NCBI RefSeq assembly: GCF_008360935.1
Contig: NZ_SRXO01000010.1
Coordinates: forward strand, 183,515-247,514
DNA length: 64,000 nt
Direction: 5' to 3'
From: Siccirubricoccus phaeus
Lineage (GTDB): Bacteria > Pseudomonadota > Alphaproteobacteria > Acetobacterales > Acetobacteraceae
Part shown: in pieces, positions 37,161 through 45,592 of the stretch
Position numbering within the stretch: position 1 is the stretch's first letter
How the letters are laid out: each line of letters begins with the position of its first letter
Translations under genes and position numbers: made by a program
Notes under the pieces: generated by a model
The model's input: only the letters and a program-made list of their open reading frames with translations
Database searches by the model: none
What the model was told of the DNA's origin: nothing

Positions 37161-39539
37161 TCAGTCGGTTTCCGGCCGCGGCAGCAGGGCGCAGGCCAGC
37201 AGGAAGGCAGCGGCCACCCCGACCGCCACCGTCAGCCCGATGCCGTGCAGCACCGGGGTCTGGCAAAAGGCCAGCAGGCCGAAGGTCAGCAAGGTGGCAA
37301 CGGCACAGGTCAATACGGCCCCCAGAGCATCCTCCCCGCCGCGCCGCTGCCCGGCGCTTCTGGCGAGGAAGAGTGCATAGTCGATCGCCAATCCGCCAAG
37401 CAACAGCAGGGCGGCGAGGTGGAACAGCGTCAATTGCTGCCCTAGCGCGGTGAGCACTGCGAGGGTGACCAGCAGCGCCCCGCCGATCGGCACCGCCACG
37501 CGCAAAGCGGGGCGAAGCCCGCGCAGGCCGAGCGCGAGCAGCCCCAGCACGCCCACCCCGCCCACCAGCGCCCAGCGCAGCGTCGCCCGGCCGTAATCGG
37601 CAAGCAGCCCTGCCATCTCCGCCTTCACATCCACCAGCAGGATGCGCGGATCGCCCAGCCGGCCGGCCAAAGCGGCGAGGGCGGCCGGATCCGTCACCCC
37701 CTGCGCCAGCGCCACGCCCCACACCTGGCCGTCCCGCCGGCTCAGCAGGGGGGAGAGCCGGGCGGCCAGGGTCGGCGCGCCCTCGGCCAGGCCCGCGGCG
37801 GTGAGAGGGGGCAGGGCGCGGCTTTCCGCCAGCGCCGCCAGGAAGGGGGCGAAGGCGCCGGGGCGGAAGGGCAGACCGGCCAGCGCGGCCTGCATCGCCG
37901 CCTGCGCCGCCTCGGGCGCCGGCAGGGCGGTGCGGCGCGCCGCCTGCGTCGCCGGGCTGGGCAGAAAGCGGCTCGGCAGGTCCAGCGCGGCCAGCGCCCC
38001 GGCCTCGAGCAGCGGCTGGACCGAAGCGGCGAGACGTTCCGCGGCCTCCAGCACCTCCGCCTCGCTCCCCGGCCCCAGGGCGAAGAGCAGGCCGACATCC
38101 GGCGCGCCGAGCTGGCGGCGCAATTCCGCATCCAGCGCCTGGGCGGCGGCGGGCACCGGGCTCAGCGCCGCCATGTCGCGCTGCCAGGCGGGGCCGCCCT
38201 GCGCCGCCAGCCCCACCGCTGCGGCGGCCAGCGCCAGGGCGGCCAGGCCGCGCCGGCCCCGCAGCGCCCGCAGCGAAGCGGCGAGCGGGGCGGGCAGGGG
38301 CCGCGCCGCCACCTGCATCCCCGGCGGCACCAGGGCCGGCAGGCCCCAGCGGGTGACCGCGGCGGCGGTCAGCAGCCCCACCCCGGCAAAGACCCCGAGC
38401 TGCACCAGCCCGGGAAAGCCCGAGCCCAGCATGGCGGCGAGGCCGATGGCGGCCGAGGCGGCGGCGAGGCGCAGCGTGGGCCAGATGCGCCGGGCCGTCT
38501 GCCGCAGGCCTTCCTCCGGCCGCCGCAGGCTGACCAGCAGGATGGGGTAGTCCACCGTCACCCCCAGCATGGTCATGCCGAAGCCGAAGGCGATGCCATG
38601 CGGCGCCCCGCCCGAAGCCAGGGCGGCGGCGGCATAGCCGGCCAGGGTGCCGGCGCCGAGCGGCACCGCCACCAGCCCCAGCAGCAAGACCGAGCGGTAG
38701 CGCCACCAGAGGAAAGCCGCGAGCAGCGCCGCCGAGGCCAGGCTGATCAGCTCCACATCGGCGCGGATGGCGTCCGCCGCCTCGGAAGAGAAGACGCCAG
38801 GGCCGCTGAGCAGCAGCCGTGCCGGGCCGGGGTTGGCGGCGGCGAAAAGGCTGCGGAATTCCGCGATGGCGGCGCGCTGTGCCTCGGCATCCAGCCCGAA
38901 GCTGCCGGCGATGCGCGCCACCAGCAGCGCCCGGGGCGGCCCGGCGCCGGTGGCGAACCAGGCGCCGTCGCGCGTCTCGATCTGCGTCTCGCCGAGGAAA
39001 TCCCGGGCGATGCCGAGGAAGGCGCCGGTCGGGTCGGCAAAGCCATAGCGCGCCAGCAGGGGCGAGGCGGCGGTGCGCAGCCCGTCCAGCAGCGCCTCCA
39101 GCCGTTGCCGCAGGGCCGCGGGCTCGAAAACCTCCGGCCGCGTCTCGCGGGAGAGCAGGTAGCGGTAGCGGAAGAGGAAGGCCTGCTCCGCTTCGGAAAG
39201 CGAGGTCGTACCATCGCCCACGAAGGCGAAGCGGGGCGAGGCGCGCAGCCCCGCCGCCACCTCCCGCGAGAGCCGCGCCAGCTCCCCGGGCGGCGCGCCC
39301 TCGATGCCGGCCAGCAGCAGGGTGGTGCCGGCCCCGTCCTGCAATTCCCGCAGCAGGAAGCTGCTGGCGGGGCTGCGGCCGGCGGGCAGGAATTCGGCCA
39401 GGTCGGTGCGCAGCCCGACCGTCAGCCCCAGCCCGGCGCCGCCGGCGGCCAGCGCCAGCAGCACGAGCAGCAGCCGCGCGGCGCGCCGGAGTGGGGTGCG
39501 GGCCCCGCCGACGCTCCTCTCGGCAGCCTCCCCTCTCAC
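37161..39539 (-). CDS. MMPL/RND-type transporter (ApeM-like exporter)
   Basis: 792 residues with the MMPL layout. A first span lies at about 19-41 and a periplasmic loop follows (TDLAEFLPAG onward). Then comes a group of spans from about 265 to 400 containing GMTMLGVTVDYPILL, a second loop, and a second span group from about 655 to 790. The Asp in TVDYPI and the matching LAIDYALFL of the second half are the proton-relay positions of this family. In aryl polyene clusters this exporter moves the lipid across the inner membrane. A long frame also exists at 37138-39576 in the same direction, but its Ala/Gly/Arg composition marks it as a shadow. Confidence 0.92.
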   Translation of the reverse strand: MRGEAAERSVGGARTPLRRAARLLLVLLALAAGGAGLGLTVGLRTDLAEFLPAGRSPASSFLLRELQDGAGTTLLLAGIEGAPPGELARLSREVAAGLRASPRFAFVGDGTTSLSEAEQAFLFRYRYLLSRETRPEVFEPAALRQRLEALLDGLRTAASPLLARYGFADPTGAFLGIARDFLGETQIETRDGAWFATGAGPPRALLVARIAGSFGLDAEAQRAAIAEFRSLFAAANPGPARLLLSGPGVFSSEAADAIRADVELISLASAALLAAFLWWRYRSVLLLGLVAVPLGAGTLAGYAAAALASGGAPHGIAFGFGMTMLGVTVDYPILLVSLRRPEEGLRQTARRIWPTLRLAAASAAIGLAAMLGSGFPGLVQLGVFAGVGLLTAAAVTRWGLPALVPPGMQVAARPLPAPLAASLRALRGRRGLAALALAAAAVGLAAQGGPAWQRDMAALSPVPAAAQALDAELRRQLGAPDVGLLFALGPGSEAEVLEAAERLAASVQPLLEAGALAALDLPSRFLPSPATQAARRTALPAPEAAQAAMQAALAGLPFRPGAFAPFLAALAESRALPPLTAAGLAEGAPTLAARLSPLLSRRDGQVWGVALAQGVTDPAALAALAGRLGDPRILLVDVKAEMAGLLADYGRATLRWALVGGVGVLGLLALGLRGLRPALRVAVPIGGALLVTLAVLTALGQQLTLFHLAALLLLGGLAIDYALFLARSAGQRRGGEDALGAVLTCAVATLLTFGLLAFCQTPVLHGIGLTVAVGVAAAFLLACALLPRPETD

Positions 39540-40141
39540 GGCAGCGGCGTGATCCGCATGCGGGTGACGCCGCCATTGCCCTCGGTATCCACCGCCAGGA
39601 TCTGCGGGCCGCGGCCGGAGAGCAGGATCCGCTGCACCGCTGCCCGAACCCGGGTGGAAAGCGGCGTCAGCACCATGCGCCAGGCCCCTTCCGGCAGGGC
39701 GTCGAAGGCGATGTCGTAATAGCGGTGCAGCGCGCCGGGATCGCCCGCCAGGGTGCCGCGGATCGCCTCGACCAGCGCCCGCATCTCCGGTTGGTCCTCC
39801 AGGCCAAATTCCCGCCGGATACCGCGGTCCGGCCGCTCATAGAGCAGGCGGTCGCCTGCCACCCGCAGCACTTCCTGGATCGGCGAGAGGGTCCGCTTCT
39901 CCAGCCGGTCCGGCGCCTGCCAGGAAAGGGTGCCCTCGCTCGGCAGGGGCAGGTCGAGCTCGGGGATCGCCTTGTCCTCGGTGAAGCTGGCGCGGGATTG
40001 CGGCAGGGCGGCGAAGCGGCGCAGCAGCGCCTGCAGCCCGGCCTCCTCCGCCCGCGCCAGGGCCGGGAAGGCAAGCGGCGCCAAAAGCAGCCCGCGCCGC
40101 CCGAGCCTCGCCGCCCTGGCTGCTCCGAAGCTGCCGGTCAT
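39536..40141 (-). CDS. LolA-like outer-membrane lipid/lipoprotein carrier
   Basis: 201 residues from the ATG at 40141, which overlaps the acyltransferase stop by 4 bp. The N-terminus has a basic RRGLLLAPLAFPALARAEE signal with cleavage near ARA. The mature part resembles LolA-like proteins of aryl polyene clusters: LLRRFAALPQSRASFTEDKA, GTLSWQAPDRLEKRTLSP and GDRLLYERPDRG. It probably ferries the polyene lipid through the periplasm. It overlaps the MMPL gene by 4 bp, consistent with a joint export step. Confidence 0.88.
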   Translation of the reverse strand: MTGSFGAARAARLGRRGLLLAPLAFPALARAEEAGLQALLRRFAALPQSRASFTEDKAIPELDLPLPSEGTLSWQAPDRLEKRTLSPIQEVLRVAGDRLLYERPDRGIRREFGLEDQPEMRALVEAIRGTLAGDPGALHRYYDIAFDALPEGAWRMVLTPLSTRVRAAVQRILLSGRGPQILAVDTEGNGGVTRMRITPLP

Positions 40142-41136
40142 GCGTCCCCGCGCCGCCAGAAATCGTAGAAATTGAACCAGTTGTAGGGGTGCTCCCGGCA
40201 GATCGCCGCGAGCCTCGCGGCATAGCGGCGGACCTGCCCGGCGATCGCCGCCTCCCGCCCCTCGCGCCCCGGCGGCAGCGCCTCGGCGAAGGGTTCGAAG
40301 CGGACCTCGTAATGCCGCGGCCCACGCCAGATGCCGAAGGCGAGCATGACGGGCGCCCCGAGCACCGCGGCCAGCAGATGCGGCCCGGTGGGGAAGGGCG
40401 CCGCCTCGCCGAGGAAAGGCACGTCGAGGAAGCGCTCGGCCCGCGGCGCCCGGTCGGCCAACAGCCCGACCAGCCCGTTGCGTTCCAGGCATTCCTTCGC
40501 CCGCAGCATGGCTTCCGCAGTGCCGAGGGGGATGATGGCGGCGGCGCGGGCGGCGCCGCCCATGGCATCGAACACCGCCTTCAGCCGCGCCGCATTCGCC
40601 TCATGCATCAGGATGGCGAGATCGACGGGGCAGCCGCGGTCGGCCACCAGCCGCAGCGCCTCGAAGCTGCCGAAATGCGCGCCGAAGATCAGGCAGCCCT
40701 GGCCTTCCGCGATGCGCGCCTGCAGCGCCTCCAGCCCATGCACCTCCACCCGGTAGCGATCGGCCTTGCCGCAGACCAGGAAGGCGCGGTCGAGGATGGT
40801 GGAGGCGAAGCTGAAATAGAGGCGGAACAGGTCGCGCGGCCTGGGCGGCCGGCCGAGGGCGCGGGCCAGATAGGCCCCCGCCGCCCGCCGCGGGGTGGGC
40901 GAGGCGAGCAGGAAATAGGCCGCGATGGGGTAGAGCAGCAGATGCCCCGGCCACCAGCCGACGGAATGCACCAGCCACACCATGAAGCGCGCCAGCAGGA
41001 TGCTGCCGCGCTCCGGCGCCACCGTCCATTCCGGCTGGCAACGGCCCGGCGCGGCGCTTCGCCTTCCGAGAGCGGGATTGGCCGAGTTTCGCTCGACCAA
41101 TCCCGCTCTGGCCGGTTGTTTGATCGCGTGATTCAC
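40138..41136 (-). CDS. LpxL/HtrB-like acyltransferase (start uncertain; first codons lie in a repeat)
   Basis: Up to 332 residues, lauroyl/myristoyl acyltransferase family, membrane-associated. The catalytic motif is HFGSFE with His154 and Glu159 (HX4D/E), preceded by GCLIFGA. A hydrophobic N-terminal segment around HLLLYPIAAYFLL anchors it. The GTG at 41136 lies inside a 98-bp dispersed repeat (41069-41166), so about 23 N-terminal codons come from the repeat and are unlike the family. A GTG at 41022 (just after Trp37) would give a more normal 294-residue protein. No clear ribosome-binding site supports either. Probably acylates the polyene or a lipid carrier. Confidence 0.85.
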   Translation of the reverse strand: MNHAIKQPARAGLVERNSANPALGRRSAAPGRCQPEWTVAPERGSILLARFMVWLVHSVGWWPGHLLLYPIAAYFLLASPTPRRAAGAYLARALGRPPRPRDLFRLYFSFASTILDRAFLVCGKADRYRVEVHGLEALQARIAEGQGCLIFGAHFGSFEALRLVADRGCPVDLAILMHEANAARLKAVFDAMGGAARAAAIIPLGTAEAMLRAKECLERNGLVGLLADRAPRAERFLDVPFLGEAAPFPTGPHLLAAVLGAPVMLAFGIWRGPRHYEVRFEPFAEALPPGREGREAAIAGQVRRYAARLAAICREHPYNWFNFYDFWRRGDA

Positions 41137-41166
41137 GGCTTCGGTCGATCCGGCCTCGGCCGATCA
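41069..41166 (-). repeat. 98-bp dispersed repeat, copy 2 (inverted relative to copy 1)
   Basis: Reverse complement of the element at 33843-33940, with GACCGAAGCCGTGAATCACG in its core. At its left end a perfect 13-bp inverted repeat, AGAGCGGGATTGG (41069-41081) and CCAATCCCGCTCT (41097-41109), surrounds a 15-base loop. It overlaps the 5' end of the acyltransferase frame and sits between that gene and the dehydratase gene, inside an otherwise tightly packed operon. It may have been inserted there. Confidence 0.75.
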
Positions 41167-41218
41167 CCAGCTTTCGTTTTCGGTGGCCCGCTCGTCCGCG
41201 AAATTCGCGGGCAGGACA

Positions 41219-41524
41219 CTAGGGAAGCGGACATGCCAATTCCCCCGTGAGCACGGTGCTGCCGCCGCGTCGGCAGGTGAAGAGAACGGTACCGGCCTCC
41301 CGCGGTTTCAGCGCGATCTCCACCTGGTCGCCAGGACCGACCGGGGCGGTGAATTTGGCGCGAAGAATGCTGATGCCGCGGCCATGGGCGCAGCCGGCCG
41401 CCAGCAGCACCGCATCCAGCAATAGCACGCCCGGCAGGATCGGCCGCCCGGGGAAATGCCCGGGCAGCGCCGGATGGTCGGCGGGGACGGAGAACCGGTG
41501 AGTTGGCGCCGCGCCGCCGCTCAC
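41219..41524 (-). CDS. Hotdog-fold dehydratase (ApeI-like, FabA/FabZ family)
   Basis: 101 residues from a GTG at 41524 that overlaps the AMP-ligase stop by 4 bp; the longer open frame upstream shadows that ligase. It contains ALPGHFPGRPILPGVLLLD, the hallmark of FabZ/ApeI-type hotdog enzymes with the catalytic His23. The protein is shorter than stand-alone FabZ (about 150) but the same size as the compact dehydratases of aryl polyene clusters. It works with the ApeP-like enzyme so that each extension cycle leaves a double bond. Confidence 0.87.
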   Translation of the reverse strand: MSGGAAPTHRFSVPADHPALPGHFPGRPILPGVLLLDAVLLAAGCAHGRGISILRAKFTAPVGPGDQVEIALKPREAGTVLFTCRRGGSTVLTGELACPLP

Positions 41525-42900
41525 GCCGGCCCCGTTGCCGGCACGCGCAGCCCGGCCAGGGCGCTGCGGGAAAGCTTGCCCAGCCGGTCCCGCGGCAGGG
41601 CAGGCACCAGCAGGATGGGGCGGGGCAGGAAGAGCGGTTCCAGCCGCGTGCGGAGCGCCGCCAGCACCGCCTCCGCCGTCAGGCCGGGGGCGACGACATA
41701 GGCGGAAAGCCGCGCCCCCGGATTGCTCTCGAGGTCGTCCGGCGCGACGAAGACGCCGTCCTCTACCCCCTCGATCTCCAGCAGCCGGCGGTTGAGGTCG
41801 GCCAGGGAGGCCCGCCTGCCGCCGAGCTTCACCAGGTCGCTGCGCCGGCCGAGCAGGCGGAAGCGCCCGGCCCCGGAGGGTTCCAGCACATCCGCCAGGG
41901 CGACCTCGCCGAGGCCGGGTACCTGGACCCCGGCCTCCCGCAGCTCCACCCCGCGATAGGGCAGCCAATCCGCCTCCCGCACCGTGCGGCGGCTGGCCAT
42001 GGAGCCGGCCTCGGTCGCGCCGTAGATCTCCAGCATCGGCGTCTGCCAGTCGCGCTCCACCGCCTCGGCCATGCTCGCCGCCAGCGGGGCGGTGGCGGAG
42101 ATCACCGCCTCCAGCGCGGCGGGGCGGCGGCCCTCGGCCAGCAGGGCACGGAGATGCAGCGGGGTGGTGACCAGCACGCGCCGCGTCGGCAGCCAGGCCA
42201 GCGCGTCCAGCACGTCGCTCGGGAAGAAGCTGGCACCGGCATGGATGGCCATGCCGGCCTGCAGCGGCAGCATGATCGTGGTCTCGAAACCGTACATATG
42301 CTGCGGCGGCACGGTGGCGAGGAGGGTGACGGCGGCGGCGCCGCTGCCATGCAGGGAAAAGCGCTCCGCCGCCGCCTGGGCCGCGGCGACCAGCGCGCCC
42401 CAGGGCTTGGGATGCGCCGCCGGCTCCCCGGTCGAGCCGGAGGTGAAGCCGATCGCGACGATGCGTTCCACCGGGATTTCCGGGACTGCGACCACCTCGC
42501 CGGCCGCGCTGTCCCCTTCCGCGAGCCGGAAGGCGGGCAGGGGGAACTCCCGCTGCTCGCCATCGGCGATCACATAGGCGCCAGGGTAGCGGCCGGCGAG
42601 GGCGAGCAGCCGCCCCGGCTCCGGGTCCGCGTGCAGCAGCGTAACATGGCCGCGCAGCAGGGCGGCGACGAAGCCCACCAGCATGCGGTAGCGGTCGGTG
42701 CAGAGATTGATGGCGTGCAGCGCCACGCCCTGGCCGGCAGGCGGCAGGCGGGCGGCCAGGGCCCCGGCCTCGGCCAGGAAGGCCCCGACGGTGATCGCCT
42801 GGCCATTGCGGAAGCAGATCACCTCCTCCGGTGAACGGGGGATCAGGGGCCAGGCGGTGTTCCGTGCCAGGTCGATGAACTCCCCGGCCTCAGAGCGCAT
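41521..42900 (-). CDS. AMP-dependent acyl/aryl-acid ligase (ApeH-like)
   Basis: 459 residues, adenylate-forming enzyme. The P-loop-like motif is GFTSGSTGEP with PKPWGALV behind it. Other marks are the second core motif YGATEAGSMASR and a C-terminal lobe with GRRSDLVKLGGRR and LPRDRLGKLSRSALAGL (the catalytic Lys). In aryl polyene clusters this enzyme activates the aromatic starter or hydroxybenzoate and loads it on ACP. It is normal in length. Its end overlaps the ApeI-like gene, and its start overlaps the upstream membrane-protein gene by 11 bp. Confidence 0.9.
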   Translation of the reverse strand: MRSEAGEFIDLARNTAWPLIPRSPEEVICFRNGQAITVGAFLAEAGALAARLPPAGQGVALHAINLCTDRYRMLVGFVAALLRGHVTLLHADPEPGRLLALAGRYPGAYVIADGEQREFPLPAFRLAEGDSAAGEVVAVPEIPVERIVAIGFTSGSTGEPAAHPKPWGALVAAAQAAAERFSLHGSGAAAVTLLATVPPQHMYGFETTIMLPLQAGMAIHAGASFFPSDVLDALAWLPTRRVLVTTPLHLRALLAEGRRPAALEAVISATAPLAASMAEAVERDWQTPMLEIYGATEAGSMASRRTVREADWLPYRGVELREAGVQVPGLGEVALADVLEPSGAGRFRLLGRRSDLVKLGGRRASLADLNRRLLEIEGVEDGVFVAPDDLESNPGARLSAYVVAPGLTAEAVLAALRTRLEPLFLPRPILLVPALPRDRLGKLSRSALAGLRVPATGPA

Positions 42901-43417
42901 GCGGCACCCGCATATGGGAGAGCCAGATGGCGCGGCAGGTGCGCAGCAGGGTCACCCGCCCCAGCTCGGGGAAGCAGCGGCGGCGCAGCCAATGCTCCCC
43001 GACAAAAAGGGCAGGGCAGAGGACAAGCTGCAGGCGGGAGACGAGGCCGGCCGACCAGGCCCCGCAGGCCGCGCCGAGAAAGGCCAGGGCGAAGCAGGCC
43101 AGCAGCAGCGCCCAGGATGCGGTGAGGCGCCGCGTATAGCGTTCCAGCCGACCGGAGCGGGCAGCGGAATCATAGCGGCTGTAGCGGGAGATCAGCGGCT
43201 CCTGCCCCGGGCGCAGGGTCACGCCGAATTGCAGGCTGGCCAGCAGATTGCCCAGCGCCGCCAGCAGGGCCGGGCCGGCCCGCCCGGCCGCGCCGAGGAT
43301 GACGCCGCCGGCCGCGGCTTCCGCCGCGAACAGCGCGAGCAGGAGCACGGCCGGCATGGCCGTTACACCCGCGCGGCTCGATCCTGGCGGCGGGTCGGGA
43401 TCGTGGCGGACCGGCAT
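42890..43417 (-). CDS. Small integral membrane protein (COG4648-like)
   Basis: 175 residues with hydrophobic segments at roughly 21-40, 45-62, 98-120 and 122-140. It resembles the short predicted membrane protein found next to the AMP ligase in aryl polyene and xanthomonadin-like clusters; the match is by size, position and wording such as RYSRYDSAARSGRLERY. The start at 43417 lies 4 bp after the ACP stop; an internal ATG at 43357 begins directly at the first span and is possible. Function unknown. Confidence 0.75.
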   Translation of the reverse strand: MPVRHDPDPPPGSSRAGVTAMPAVLLLALFAAEAAAGGVILGAAGRAGPALLAALGNLLASLQFGVTLRPGQEPLISRYSRYDSAARSGRLERYTRRLTASWALLLACFALAFLGAACGAWSAGLVSRLQLVLCPALFVGEHWLRRRCFPELGRVTLLRTCRAIWLSHMRVPHAL

Positions 43418-43421
43418 GCCG

Positions 43422-43742
43422 TCACCTGGCCCGATGCTTCTCGATATGGGCCGTCAGGCTGCGCAGGGAGGCGAAGATGCGGTGGTTGCGCTCGTCGTCG
43501 GATCGCAGCTTGACGTCATAGGCCTTCGACAGGGCCAGGGCGATTTCCAGCGCGTCGATCGAATCGAGGCCGAGGCCCTGGTTGAACAGCGGCGCCTCGG
43601 GGTCGATCTCCTCGGCCGCGACCTCGAGCGACAGGGAAGAGACGATCAGGCGAGCCACCTCGAGTTCCTCCGAGGTGAGGCGGGATGGCAGGGCGACGGT
43701 TTGGGGTTCGGACGAGCCGAGGGACATGGGGGTGGGTTCCAT
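43422..43742 (-). CDS. Acyl carrier protein of the polyene cluster
   Basis: 106 residues. The phosphopantetheine site is Ser61 in LGLDSIDALEIALAL, and the four-helix ACP pattern runs from about residue 24. It has an N-terminal extension of about 20 residues compared with normal ACPs; the second ATG at 43727 would remove five of them, and neither start has a clear ribosome-binding site. It is the first gene of the leftward biosynthetic operon and the only ACP in the cluster. The growing chain should be held here. Confidence 0.9.
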   Translation of the reverse strand: MEPTPMSLGSSEPQTVALPSRLTSEELEVARLIVSSLSLEVAAEEIDPEAPLFNQGLGLDSIDALEIALALSKAYDVKLRSDDERNHRIFASLRSLTAHIEKHRAR

Positions 43743-43787
43743 CGCGCGATTCAGACCGCTTTGTCACACAGCGGCATTTTCCGTTTT

Positions 43788-43815
43788 CTTATCAGAAATT
43801 TGGCGGTTCTGACAA
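43788..43815 (-). promoter_or_regulatory. Candidate sigma-70 promoter for the ACP-led polyene operon
   Basis: On the minus strand TTGTCA (43815-43810) and GATAAG (43793-43788) are 16 bases apart, in one of the few AT-richer patches of the region. Transcription would start near 43780, giving a leader of about 38 bases to the ACP start at 43742. Matches are 5/6 and 4/6 to the consensus. The upstream neighbour in the same direction ends at 43943, so an own promoter is plausible. Confidence 0.4.
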
Positions 43816-43942
43816 GTTGAGGCGCCGATCCCGGCCGGCCGCGCCAGGCCAGGGGCGGAGAGCTGGATAGGCAGCCCGCCGGCGCCCCGCCAGTGCCCTG
43901 GCGCACATCCGGGAGGTGCGGCGTTGAACGACAGGTGAGGGC

Positions 43943-44815
43943 TCAGTCGAAGGGCTCCGCCCGGGAGGCGACCTTCGCCTCCGACCGGTAAAGGGTGAAG
44001 GAGAGGCCCAGCACGAAGCTGGCATTGAACTCCGAGCGGAGGAGCGGGCTGTCGGCATTGCTGGCGCCGCTGAAATTCTCCAGCCGGCCGCCCGCCGTCA
44101 CCCAGAGCGACTCGGTGACCGGCACGCGGTAGGAGAATTGCATCCGCAGGCCGAGATAGCCGCCGGCGGCGTCATAGGCGGGGCGGCCGGGACGGTCGAA
44201 CTCGCCCTGGACGCGATACCAGTAATCCATCAGCCCGCCCGAGGCGAAGACCGGCCCCAGCCCGACACGGGCTCGCGACCCGGCCAGAACCAGCCCGGTC
44301 CGTTCCACCGCCAGCTCCGGCGCGAAGACATAGCCGCGGTAGCGGATGCGGGAGAAATCGGTGGAGAAGACCGCGCGGATCGGGGTTTCCAGCGTCAGCC
44401 GCGTGCGGTTGGGCGCATCCCGCCACGCCACCCAGCGCAGCGAGGGGCCGATCTCGCCGAGCCAGTCCAGGTCCGGCATGCCCTCCCGCGCCCGGTTGTC
44501 ACTGGAGCGGCTGCCCAGCGCGCCGCTGGCGTTCAGGGTGAATTCCAGATCGCCCTCGCGGTACATCCGGCCGCGCAGCCCGCGCTCGTCGCTGCGCAGG
44601 AGGTCGCCGCGATAGATCAGCCAGGGCAGGGCCAGGCCGTGCACACGCGACTGCCCCGCCCCGGGATAGTCCGGCAGCAGCGCCGCGCCGCCGAACACGC
44701 CGGCCTCGAACAGCGGCTGGGCGGCGGGCTGGGGCGCGGTGGGCTGCGCCCTGGCGGCGGCGACGGCAAGGCAGCTCGCGGCGCCGAGGGCGGCGAGCGG
44801 GATGGCGCGCCTCAT
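43943..44815 (-). CDS. MipA/OmpV-family outer-membrane protein
   Basis: 290 residues from the ATG at 44815, which overlaps the upstream methyltransferase stop by 4 bp; the frame remains open to 45304 only as a shadow. It has a Sec signal ending in AAARAQ near residue 25. Alternating beta-strand wording follows: GVFGGAALLPDYPGAGQSRV, then DYWYRVQGEFDRPGRPAYD. The last strand FVLGLSFTLYR lies near the C-terminus, followed by a tail ending in Phe-Asp. Family members are barrel scaffolds in the outer membrane. Placed next to the polyene genes, it may help insert or display the lipid; this is inference. Confidence 0.88.
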   Translation of the reverse strand: MRRAIPLAALGAASCLAVAAARAQPTAPQPAAQPLFEAGVFGGAALLPDYPGAGQSRVHGLALPWLIYRGDLLRSDERGLRGRMYREGDLEFTLNASGALGSRSSDNRAREGMPDLDWLGEIGPSLRWVAWRDAPNRTRLTLETPIRAVFSTDFSRIRYRGYVFAPELAVERTGLVLAGSRARVGLGPVFASGGLMDYWYRVQGEFDRPGRPAYDAAGGYLGLRMQFSYRVPVTESLWVTAGGRLENFSGASNADSPLLRSEFNASFVLGLSFTLYRSEAKVASRAEPFD

Positions 44816-45531
44816 GCGGGCGGCCTTTCGGCGACGAGCAGGACATTGGGCAAAGGCGTGCGGCCCCAGCAGGGGGTGATGGTCACGGCGAAGCCCGCCT
44901 CCGTCAGCAGGCCCTGCAGCCTTGGCAGGGGCAATGGCTGGATCTCGACCTGGTCGCGCCGCAGCCGCCGGCCCAGCCTTTCCATGGCGAAGCCCAGCCG
45001 GGCCCGCCAGCCCGAATCCGGGTCGAAGGCGCGGATCAGGATGCGGCGCCGGGCCGCCTGGGTGACGCGGGCCAGCAGGCGGAGCTGCGCCGCCTCCGGC
45101 ATCTGCAGCAACACGTCGATGAGCAGGATGGTGTCGCAGGTGGGTACCGCGACGGTGGCGAGGTCGGCGATGCGGAACTCCGCCGGCAGGCCGGCGGCGG
45201 CGCGGCCGGCCTCGGCGATCTTGCCTGCATGCATGTCCAGGCCGAGGAGCCGCTCCGCCCGGCCCGCCAGCAGCAGCGCCAGGCCGAGCTGGCCGCGGCC
45301 GCATCCCAGATCGGCGACGCTGCCGAAGGGCGCCGCTGCCGCCTGCCGCAGAATGGCCAGGGTGGCCGGGTCGGTCAGCAGCTTGCCGCGGACGAAGCCG
45401 CGGGCGAAGCGGGAGGCCCCCGCATAGCGCGCCACGACGCGGTCGCAGAGCGCCTGGATCTCCAGCGCCTCCCGCGCCGGCGGGATGCCGCGCCGCCGGC
45501 CATCGCCGCCGAGGAGCGCATCGCCGCTCAT
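44812..45531 (-). CDS. Class I SAM-dependent methyltransferase
   Basis: 239 residues from the ATG at 45531; the extra frame up to 45732 is Arg/Pro-rich and overlaps the next gene. Motif I for SAM binding is VADLGCGRGQLGLALL near residue 70, and the next acidic residue is in LLGLDMHAGKI. DTILLIDVLLQMP is the motif IV region. No membrane span. It lies between the MipA-like gene and the UbiE-like methyltransferase, so two methylation steps may decorate the pigment head group. Acceptor unknown. Confidence 0.87.
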   Translation of the reverse strand: MSGDALLGGDGRRRGIPPAREALEIQALCDRVVARYAGASRFARGFVRGKLLTDPATLAILRQAAAAPFGSVADLGCGRGQLGLALLLAGRAERLLGLDMHAGKIAEAGRAAAGLPAEFRIADLATVAVPTCDTILLIDVLLQMPEAAQLRLLARVTQAARRRILIRAFDPDSGWRARLGFAMERLGRRLRRDQVEIQPLPLPRLQGLLTEAGFAVTITPCWGRTPLPNVLLVAERPPA

Positions 45532-45592
45532 GCCGGGCCGGCCGCGGTCGCCACGGTCGGGCGCCGCCAGGGCGCCGGGAAGGCCAGGGCGA

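Noticed and set aside
37138..39576. 812-codon minus-strand frame in another phase of the MMPL gene
   Set aside because: Longer than the true gene, but almost entirely Ala/Gly/Arg/Pro with no membrane pattern. The 37161-39539 phase shows real MMPL motifs.
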